A DNA stretch of 19,839 nt from Candidatus Hydrogenedentota bacterium (lineage in GTDB: Bacteria > Hydrogenedentota > Hydrogenedentia > Hydrogenedentales > SLHB01), in contig JAJDAB010000668.1 of assembly GCA_029262095.1 (NCBI GenBank), forward strand, positions 1-19,839, written 5' to 3'. The notes beneath the pieces were generated by a model, which saw nothing but the letters and a program-made list of their open reading frames with translations, had not been told where the DNA came from and made no database searches. Within the stretch, counting starts at the first letter, position 1, and every line of letters starts with the position of its first letter. Both the position numbers and the translations under genes were made by a program. Shown here in pieces: positions 14,719 through 19,839 of the stretch.

Positions 14719-16038
14719 TCAGATTAATCCCAAGTTTTGCCGCGCCGGCTCCAATCCCGGAGCGAGCTTGAGGGCCCGCTCAAAACTCACCTTCGCCTTT
14801 TCCATCTCGCCGAGTTGATGCAACACCACGCCGACATCGTTGTGCGTGACGGGGTCATCGCTGTCAAGGCGCAACGCGTCGAGGAATTTCGCCAGCGCAC
14901 TCTCAAAGTCATCCGCCCCCGCGAAAGCCTCCCCCTCGGTCCGCAATTTCCATGCTTCAATACGCTCACCGCATTCGTCAAATGTCGGCACTGCGGCCCG
15001 CGCTGCATCGAGAACATCGCGAGCCTGCTCAGCGTCACCGACAACATCCAGCGCGCGAGCCAACGTCAGCATTCCCATAACATTCGGTATCGCCTCCGCT
15101 GTTGCGCGACGTGCTAACGTAATCGCCTCGGCCGTGTGACCGTGCCGCAAGGCGATTGCCGCGAGCGCCGTCGCGACATGGGGTTCCGTGTGCCCCGCTG
15201 CGTCCAGGCGTTCAAGAATCGATTTCGCCTCGTCGAGGCGACCTTCGATCATGTATAGATTCGCCATCGTCGTGCTCGCGCCCAAGTGCGACGGTTCTAG
15301 TTCAAGAACGCGGGCGCAGGCCGAAGCGGCTTCCGATTCGTTGCCGGTCGACAACAGTTGCTCAGCCAAATCGTGCCACGCCTTCGGATCGGTGGTTCGT
15401 TCCTCCGCCTTCTTCCTACAAAGGGCAAGGTACGTCGACTTCTTTCGTTCTGCCTTCGGGCCGGATGCCGAATACCCATAATGATGAACGAGCACCGGTA
15501 AGCTGCGAATGATTCCGCCGTTCTCGATAACACTGTCCGTAATGTTCTCATGAATCGCTTCTCGGTACTCGAAGCCGTTTCCACTACGAAACAACCGCAG
15601 TAGCGGCGAGGCCAAGTATCCCCCAAAGCCCCGCGCGTGCGGATCGTCAGGCGTGGTTACCACCCAACGCCACGATCGCGGCTCGTTACAATAATTCGCC
15701 AACGTCAGTTCAATGGCGTCCGCGCCATCCCCATCTGCATCGACCAACGCCCGAATCGCCGATCCACCAGTATCATCCAAGACCTCATCCGCGTCCATGT
15801 GCAACAACCAATCGCCTGTCGCCGCCGCAATCGTCGCGTTGCGCGCCGCCGCAAAATCATCCGACCACGGCACATCAATGACGCGCGCATCATGAGCCCT
15901 GGCGATCGCCTTTGTATTGTCCGTTGAACCCGTATCTCCAACAATAATTTCATCGGCAACGGTCCGCACACTCGCCAAACAATCCGCAAGGCAGTCCGAC
16001 TCATTTTTGACGATCATGATGACGCTTAGCGTGGGCAT
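14719..16038 (-). CDS. GT2 glycosyltransferase fused to TPR repeats
   Basis: 439 residues, cytosolic. Residues 1-90 are a GT-A glycosyltransferase family 2 domain: LSVIMIVKNESDCLADCLAS, then DEIIVGDTGSTDNT and DWLLHMDADE, whose Asp82-Ala-Asp84 is the metal/nucleotide-sugar DxD. It resembles the subgroup related to LPS beta-glucosyltransferases. After a basic middle segment (about 195 on), TPR-type helical pairs run to the end, for example AWHDLAEQLLSTGNESEA and 'THNDVGVVLHQLGEMEKA...FERALKLAP'. It probably adds a sugar to an envelope or surface acceptor, with the TPRs recruiting it. The donor and acceptor are unknown. The ATG at 16038 is chosen because the in-frame extension to 16089 is encoded by a dispersed repeat and precedes the normal first strand of the fold. 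GGGGGG lies about 9 nt upstream. Confidence 0.88.
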   Translation of the reverse strand: MPTLSVIMIVKNESDCLADCLASVRTVADEIIVGDTGSTDNTKAIARAHDARVIDVPWSDDFAAARNATIAAATGDWLLHMDADEVLDDTGGSAIRALVDADGDGADAIELTLANYCNEPRSWRWVVTTPDDPHARGFGGYLASPLLRLFRSGNGFEYREAIHENITDSVIENGGIIRSLPVLVHHYGYSASGPKAERKKSTYLALCRKKAEERTTDPKAWHDLAEQLLSTGNESEAASACARVLELEPSHLGASTTMANLYMIEGRLDEAKSILERLDAAGHTEPHVATALAAIALRHGHTAEAITLARRATAEAIPNVMGMLTLARALDVVGDAEQARDVLDAARAAVPTFDECGERIEAWKLRTEGEAFAGADDFESALAKFLDALRLDSDDPVTHNDVGVVLHQLGEMEKAKVSFERALKLAPGLEPARQNLGLI

Positions 16039-16055
16039 GCAGCATTGCCCCCCGC

Positions 16056-16081
16056 CGTCATTCCCGCGAAGGGGGTCTTCC
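16056..16081 (+). repeat. 'CGTCATTCCCGCG' repeat, degenerate right arm
   Basis: CGTCATTCCCGCGAAGG matches the copy at 763 exactly, then diverges (GGGTCTTCC instead of CGGGAATCC), so the hairpin is broken. It lies 18 bp upstream of the glycosyltransferase start. Confidence 0.75.
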
Positions 16082-16108
16082 AAAAACATGGGGGGACTAC
16101 GCGAGCAT

Positions 16109-16134
16109 CGTCATCCCCGCGAAGGCGGGGAACC
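16109..16134 (+). repeat. 'CGTCAT(C/T)CCCGCG' repeat, compensated stem
   Basis: CGTCATCCCCGCGAAGGCGG continues with GGAACCA. The stem is CCCCGC (16115-16120) with GCGGGG (16125-16130) around GAAG. Relative to the copy at 763, T to C and A to G changes in the two arms keep the pairing, which suggests the hairpin is maintained. Confidence 0.8.
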
Positions 16135-16165
16135 AGTGTGAGAGCGGAGTCGCCTGGTATACCTC

Positions 16166-16192
16166 TGGATTCCCGCTCTCGCGGGAAAGACG
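16166..16192 (-). repeat. 'CGTCATTCCCGCG' repeat in reverse orientation
   Basis: Read on the minus strand it gives CGTCTTTCCCGCGAGAGCGG followed by GAATCCA, the family consensus with two changes near the loop and one in the flank. The 7-bp stem is TTCCCGC (16170-16176) with GCGGGAA (16181-16187). Confidence 0.8.
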
Positions 16193-16256
16193 AAAAGGAT
16201 AATGCTGTCACTGAATGGTAGTCCATTGCGTGCGTGCGCCTTTTGGGAAGGTCTGG

Positions 16257-16271
16257 TTCGCGGGAATGACG
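16257..16271 (-). repeat. Half copy of the 'CGTCATTCCCGCG' repeat
   Basis: The minus strand reads CGTCATTCCCGCGAA, an exact 15-nt match to the left half of the copy at 763, with no right arm. It lies 31 bp past the sulfatase stop. With the three copies above, it fills much of the 263 bp between the sulfatase and glycosyltransferase genes. Confidence 0.7.
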
Positions 16272-16301
16272 AGAGGGGCGAGAACACTCACTAGGATACA
16301 T

Positions 16302-18035
16302 TTAGTCAACGTCCTCAATAACCACAAAGTAAGCGCCCCGTTCGACACCCTTCAGATCAAACAATGTCGAATCCAAGTCGTGAAGGCCTGCGTCCATGTC
16401 CACGCGAAACGATGCACGTGTAGCGCCCTTGCCAGCGACTATGGTTTCATCCAAGTCACCAATCGATAGCCGCGCCCGCGTCTCCGCCATGGTCATATCG
16501 CCCGGAGCACTCGCCGCCAACGGCACCTTCAAATGCGGCGGCCATCGATGCAGCCCGAACGTGTAGGCCCCCGATTCCGCGATTTCAATTTTCCAAGTTC
16601 CGTTCCACGGTTTACCTTCAAGGACATGGCGTTGATGCCAAGGCACATTCTTGCCGTGCCAATCATGCGACGTGAGCATCACGCGATCCGGCGCATCGCC
16701 CCCGATCGCGATACGAGGAAAGCTATCAAACGATGGCGAAATATCGCTCCACCACTCGAGATAATCCTCGCGCAGCTCCGCGACAATCTCCGGATGCGAC
16801 TCAGATACGTCCGATTTTTGGCCCGGGTCCACTGCGATTTCGAAGAGTTGTTTACCATTCACAAGTCGCCAGCGTTCCGTCATCACGGCGCTTTGTCGCC
16901 ACTGCTCGGGATATTCGATGCGTTGTGAATCCGCGACCAGCACGCGGTCCGCCCAACCCGACTCCTCACCCTTCAGCAGCGAAACCAGACTTACGCCATC
17001 GAATTCCACATCGGATGGGGTCTCGAAACCACACAACTCCAACAACGTCGGCATCACATCGACATGCGCCGACAACGCGTCAACATCCCGCCCGCCGCCA
17101 ATTCCACCACCCGGCCAACGCACAAAAAATGGCACACGATGCCCACCGTCGTACGGACTCCCCTTCGTTCCACGCATGCCCGCATTGTGCCCCTTGCCAT
17201 CACGAAATCCCGCGGCAGTTCCATTGTCCGTCATGAAGATTACAATCGTATTGTCTGCAATGCCAAGCGATTCTAAGCGGTCCAACAACCGTCCCATGTT
17301 CTCGTCGATGTTTTCAATCATGCCGTAAAACGATGCACGCGGCTCTTCGATACCCGCCGCTAAATGTCGATCGCGATACTTGTCCGCCACCAAGTAAGGG
17401 CCGTGCGGTGCATTCGTGGACAAGTAACAGAAGAACGGGCGGTCGCGATCTTTCTCAAGAAACTCCATCGCGCCGTCAAACCAAACGTCTGTGCAATATC
17501 CGTTGAAAGCTTCCGTTTTGCCATCGCGCCAATAGGTATCGTCGAAATAGTCGTTGCCCCAATAATCCGGCAACTGTCCAACACCACCGCCGCCGTGAAT
17601 TAGCGAGGATTCAAAACCCTGATCGGAGGCCCGACTAGGAAAATTGTCGCCGAGGTGCCACTTCCCGAAAATGCCGGTGCGGTAGCCGTTATCCCGAAAC
17701 GCCTCCGCCATCGTCACTTCCCGACCCGGCAAAATCGATCGCCCCATAATCGTGTGCCACACGCCTACGCGGTTGTTGTAACGCCCAGTCATCAACGCCG
17801 CCCGCGTCGGCGAACAAGTCGGCGACACATGAAAGTCGGTGAACCGCACACTCTCGCCATGCAGCAAGTCCAAGTTCGGTGTACTAATTTCCGCATTGCC
17901 ATGACACGACAAATCGCCATACCCCTGATCGTCGGTCATCACCAGCAAGACATTCGGCGCGGCCTGCGCTGATACGCTCATACATGCGATTCCAGCGCCA
18001 GCACATACTTTTCGAAATTTTTCTAAGCGAGACAT
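16302..18035 (-). CDS. Secreted arylsulfatase-family sulfatase
   Basis: 577 residues. An N-terminal signal peptide (about 1-26, ending SVSAQA) precedes the alkaline-phosphatase-like fold: NVLLVMTDDQGYGD (Asp35/Asp36 metal ligands), then SPTCSPTRAALMTGR, the C-x-P-x-R sulfatase motif (Cys74 to Arg78) in which Cys is converted to formylglycine by FGE. GKWHLG (Lys125, His127), MTDNG and KGSPYDGGHRVP complete the active site. From about residue 430 an extra C-terminal region (GTWKIEIAESGAYTFGLHRW) forms a probable beta-sandwich of the kind seen in planctomycete-type sulfatases. It hydrolyses a sulfate ester outside the cytoplasm, probably on a glycan; the substrate cannot be read from sequence. 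Its ATG overlaps the preceding stop (TAATG). The modifying FGE or anSME is not in the window. Confidence 0.95.
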   Translation of the reverse strand: MSRLEKFRKVCAGAGIACMSVSAQAAPNVLLVMTDDQGYGDLSCHGNAEISTPNLDLLHGESVRFTDFHVSPTCSPTRAALMTGRYNNRVGVWHTIMGRSILPGREVTMAEAFRDNGYRTGIFGKWHLGDNFPSRASDQGFESSLIHGGGGVGQLPDYWGNDYFDDTYWRDGKTEAFNGYCTDVWFDGAMEFLEKDRDRPFFCYLSTNAPHGPYLVADKYRDRHLAAGIEEPRASFYGMIENIDENMGRLLDRLESLGIADNTIVIFMTDNGTAAGFRDGKGHNAGMRGTKGSPYDGGHRVPFFVRWPGGGIGGGRDVDALSAHVDVMPTLLELCGFETPSDVEFDGVSLVSLLKGEESGWADRVLVADSQRIEYPEQWRQSAVMTERWRLVNGKQLFEIAVDPGQKSDVSESHPEIVAELREDYLEWWSDISPSFDSFPRIAIGGDAPDRVMLTSHDWHGKNVPWHQRHVLEGKPWNGTWKIEIAESGAYTFGLHRWPPHLKVPLAASAPGDMTMAETRARLSIGDLDETIVAGKGATRASFRVDMDAGLHDLDSTLFDLKGVERGAYFVVIEDVD

Positions 18036-18865
18036 TAGTTGCGCTTACTCTCTCGATACATCGCGGCGTCCCACGCGTCGCCATGCGGACGATCCGGAGA
18101 CGCAACGATCGTAACGGGTTCCAATCTCCGTGCTTGCACCGAATATTCATGGGTCCGACCACGTTCGATTCGAGGCCACAGAGCTCCATCAATTTCGAGA
18201 ATTCTTAACCAACGGTCACCCGGCCTAAGCGTTCCGTTAAGTCCGCCCCCAACCAATACCGTTCGCTGCCGTTGAACACCATCAGCCGTAATACCCGGAT
18301 GGCTAAATGAACTATGCATCAGCTCGATTCCCATCCAACTCGTTCCATTGATACGCATCGCCAAGAACGGCAAATCCCGGTAGGGCGGCGGTTCCAGTGC
18401 AACGACTTCCAGAATGGGTTCCGCGTCTAGGTCAAAATTCTCGTCGATGATAAGTTCCGTAACGTTCGATAAGCGTTCGCCGTCACCGACGATCGCAATG
18501 AAGTACGCGCCGTCCTCTAGCTCGTCCATCCGTTGAAGCTCAACTTTGGAAAGGCCAAGCCGATCGCTTCCGCCAATACTCAGTTTTCCGCCCTGAAACA
18601 GGTTAAGCGGAAAAGTCTGAACAACCCGAAAGCGCCTTGAGTCTCGAATAACTAGACGAATCTCATTGGGAAAAACTCGGTCTTCTTCCAAATCCGGTCT
18701 ACCGTAGCGATGCCTGATCTCAAAGTCGGCGGCGGACTTGATAGGGCTTGCCGGAAGAATCGTAAACCATATCCGGTCCGCTTTGGCCGGAAGCGGTCCA
18801 ATATCCGCAAACCCACCAAACGCACACGCGCCAGCTACAACACAACAAAGCACCACTCGAATCAT
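18035..18865 (-). CDS. Secreted protein of unknown function, sulfatase partner
   Basis: I do not recognise this 276-residue protein. Residues 1-20 are a signal peptide (VVLCCVVAGACAFGGFA). The mature part is rich in alternating hydrophobic residues and turns, with several 'EDGAYFIAIVGDGERLSNV'-type strands, which suggests a beta-sandwich or tandem beta domains. No catalytic motif stands out. Cys occurs only in the signal peptide. 'GAYFIAIVGDG' resembles the end of the downstream sulfatase (GAYFVVIEDVD), a hint that both share a type of beta domain, but the stretch is short. It is first in a two-gene unit and its TAA overlaps the sulfatase ATG, so the two are very likely co-translated and may act together, for example in substrate binding. 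Confidence 0.7.
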   Translation of the reverse strand: MIRVVLCCVVAGACAFGGFADIGPLPAKADRIWFTILPASPIKSAADFEIRHRYGRPDLEEDRVFPNEIRLVIRDSRRFRVVQTFPLNLFQGGKLSIGGSDRLGLSKVELQRMDELEDGAYFIAIVGDGERLSNVTELIIDENFDLDAEPILEVVALEPPPYRDLPFLAMRINGTSWMGIELMHSSFSHPGITADGVQRQRTVLVGGGLNGTLRPGDRWLRILEIDGALWPRIERGRTHEYSVQARRLEPVTIVASPDRPHGDAWDAAMYRESKRN

Positions 18866-18871
18866 AATTCG

Positions 18872-18908
18872 CCCATCCCGTAAATCCTGTTATCCCGTCA
18901 AAAAAAAA
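18872..18908 (+). repeat. ATCCTGT-type short tandem repeat with A9 tract
   Basis: Three near-copies of an 8-10 bp unit (ATCCCGTA, AATCCTGTT, ATCCCGTC) are followed by nine A (18900-18908). Similar 'AATCCTGTTAATCCTGT...AAAA' strings are, from general knowledge, scattered in environmental genomes. It begins 7 bp upstream of the 18865 start codon, so the ribosome-binding region of that gene lies in repeat sequence. Confidence 0.65.
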
Positions 18909-19091
18909 GTTGTTCAAGCGCAACCTACCACTTCGGGTGCCGCACCCGCCAAAACAATCCGATTTTAGCGTTCGATCTACGATTTTCGCGAAAACAAGCG
19001 ATCATTTGTAATCTAATTACCCTTTGTTCCCCAAACCGGTCGGGCAACCGAGCGACTGTCTACTGCAACGGGGACGACCTAGTTAGTGCGA

Positions 19092-19100
19092 TGGTATAGT
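19092..19100 (+). promoter_or_regulatory. Possible extended -10 promoter of the ceramidase-like gene
   Basis: TGGTATAGT matches an extended -10 (TGnTATAAT, one mismatch in the hexamer). There is no good -35, and it lies about 130 bp before the start codon, with a dispersed repeat in between. Confidence 0.25.
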
Positions 19101-19127
19101 TTCCCGTTCGCCTACCAGCCCCACCTA

Positions 19128-19153
19128 CTTTGCGTCTCCGCGTCTTTGCGTTT
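19128..19153 (+). repeat. TTTGCGTC-type dispersed repeat
   Basis: CTTTGCGTCTCCGCGTCTTT continues with GCGTTT: three imperfect 7-9 bp units built on TGCGTCT. Strings of this kind ('TTTGCGTCTCTGCGTCTTTGCG') are, from general knowledge, common non-coding repeats in many environmental bacteria. Confidence 0.6.
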
Positions 19154-19232
19154 ATTAAGTTCCCGTTGAAGCGCCGCAAAGTGCATACTCAATCGGTAAC
19201 ACGACACAATATCCGATCGAGGCGACCTGCAA

Positions 19233-19839
19233 ATGAATCACTTTAATGTAGCACGACGACTGGTAGCCGGCTGGGCCACCGCCGTATTAATGACCATTCC
19301 CGGAATTTGTTTTGCGGCCACGCTTGAAGCTGGTGTCGCAACCGGAAACATCACCCCCGATACCGACGCATTGCATGTACCCCTCGGCGGCTACGGCGAG
19401 CGCATGAACGCGCGAGCGGAAGGCGTCCACGACTATACCCTGTCGAAAGCCCTGGTCTTGAAACAGGGCGCTAAAAAGTTCGCGCTCGTTTCCATCGACA
19501 TCCAGGGCATCGTGCGCCCGCTGCGCGACGAAGTACTGAAGCGCATCAAAACCACAGGCATCACGTCGGACAATCTCATGCTCGCTGCGAGTCACACGCA
19601 TGCCTCCGTCGAGATGAATGCGCTCCATTCCGGGAACATCTTCGGCATCCCCAATATCGGCATTTACGACGAAAAACTGCTGTCGTTCACCGCCGAACAA
19701 ATCGCTGCGTCGATCATCGCCGCAAACGAGCAACTGGTCCCGGTTAACGTCGGCACAGCCTCCCGCGATGTCGCCGGACTCAGCCGCAACCGGCGCGGCG
19801 ACCCCACGGTCGACAACGAAGTGACGGTAACGCGCATCG
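19233..19839 (+). CDS. Neutral/alkaline ceramidase-family protein, N-terminal part
   Basis: About 202 codons are visible and the gene runs off the right edge with no stop. Residues 1-28 form a signal peptide (RRLVAGWATAVLMTIPGICFA). The mature part matches the neutral/alkaline non-lysosomal ceramidase N-terminal domain: ATLEAGVATGNITPD, then VPLGGYGERMNARAEGVHD, ALVLKQGAKKFALVSIDIQG and the zinc-site segment LMLAASHTHASVEMNA, whose HTH His pair is typical. True ceramidases hydrolyse the amide of ceramide. Many planctomycete-type homologues are annotated only as 'ceramidase N-terminal domain' proteins with unproven substrates. The catalytic Ser region and C-terminal domain lie outside the window. 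GAGG (19219-19222), 10 nt before the ATG, supports the start. It is divergent from the sulfatase unit. Confidence 0.85.
   Translation, partial: MNHFNVARRLVAGWATAVLMTIPGICFAATLEAGVATGNITPDTDALHVPLGGYGERMNARAEGVHDYTLSKALVLKQGAKKFALVSIDIQGIVRPLRDEVLKRIKTTGITSDNLMLAASHTHASVEMNALHSGNIFGIPNIGIYDEKLLSFTAEQIAASIIAANEQLVPVNVGTASRDVAGLSRNRRGDPTVDNEVTVTRI

Larger units (their letters stand above)
18866..19232. other. Divergent intergenic region with two repeats and probable promoters
   Basis: 367 bp without a gene between the sulfatase unit (minus) and the ceramidase-like gene (plus). It holds an ATCCTGT-type repeat (18872-18908), a TTTGCGTC-type repeat (19128-19153), an AT-rich stretch (about 18950-19025) and a possible plus-strand promoter at 19092-19100. 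Promoters in both directions are expected here. No small gene or structured RNA was recognised. Confidence 0.6.

Noticed and set aside
13662..14771. 369-codon open frame on the plus strand
   Set aside because: It lies opposite moxR and its leader. The composition is dominated by Arg, His and Leu, there is no domain, and the strand opposite carries an unmistakable MoxR ATPase.
16039..16089. 17-residue N-terminal extension of the glycosyltransferase
   Set aside because: It is encoded by a dispersed repeat (FLEDPLRGNDGG), and the first strand of the GT2 fold starts right after Met at 16038.
16056..16271. Possible CRISPR array from repeated hairpins
   Set aside because: The units differ in orientation, length and spacing, there are no uniform spacers, and no cas gene is nearby.
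18900..18908. A9 tract as a phase-variation switch
   Set aside because: It is about 35 bp upstream of the start codon, outside any reading frame, and similar A-runs end other repeats of this type; there is no sign of a frame-switching role.

Overview
The window (about 57% GC by eye, densely coded) looks like a chromosomal segment of a Gram-negative environmental bacterium of the Planctomycetota/PVC or Hydrogenedentota kind. This is an inference from gene content: a MoxR-DUF58-BatA-like-VWA-DUF4175-DUF4159 operon, a secreted FGE-type sulfatase with a C-terminal accessory domain, a neutral ceramidase-family protein, a secreted thioredoxin with a HEAT-like tail, and many short dispersed palindromic repeats. 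No rRNA, tRNA, CRISPR array, transposase or phage gene was seen.

Layout. 1-147 (-) is the 5' end of tgt (queuine tRNA-ribosyltransferase). 249-734 (+) is a DUF1569/DinB-like protein. 866-2146 (-) is tyrS. 2233-2697 (+) is a YfcE/MJ0936-type phosphodiesterase whose 3' end overlaps the convergent operon end by 20 bp. 14489 down to 2678 (-) is one eight-gene operon: moxR, DUF58, a BatA-like membrane VWA protein, a second membrane VWA protein, a DUF4175-like coiled-coil membrane protein, a secreted DUF4159 protein with four consecutive Cys, a 5'-nucleotidase-like lipoprotein and a secreted thioredoxin. Genes overlap by 4 bp or are 4-25 bp apart. 14719-16038 (-) is a GT2 glycosyltransferase fused to TPRs. 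16302-18865 (-) is a two-gene unit of an unknown secreted protein and a sulfatase, joined by a TAATG overlap. 19233-end (+) is the start of a ceramidase-family gene, divergent from the sulfatase unit.

How the genes work together (inference). The eight-gene operon is a MoxR/VWA envelope system: a cytosolic AAA+ ATPase with a DUF58 adaptor, three membrane proteins with large periplasmic parts, and three exported proteins that all carry unusual cysteines (CCCC, CDC, WCGPC). The sulfatase, its partner and the ceramidase-like protein suggest extracellular degradation of sulfated glycans or lipids.

The most unusual structural feature is the density of short dispersed repeats of at least five kinds, nearly all at gene borders. 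One lies inside the reading frame of the lipoprotein gene, between a good ribosome binding site and the signal peptide.
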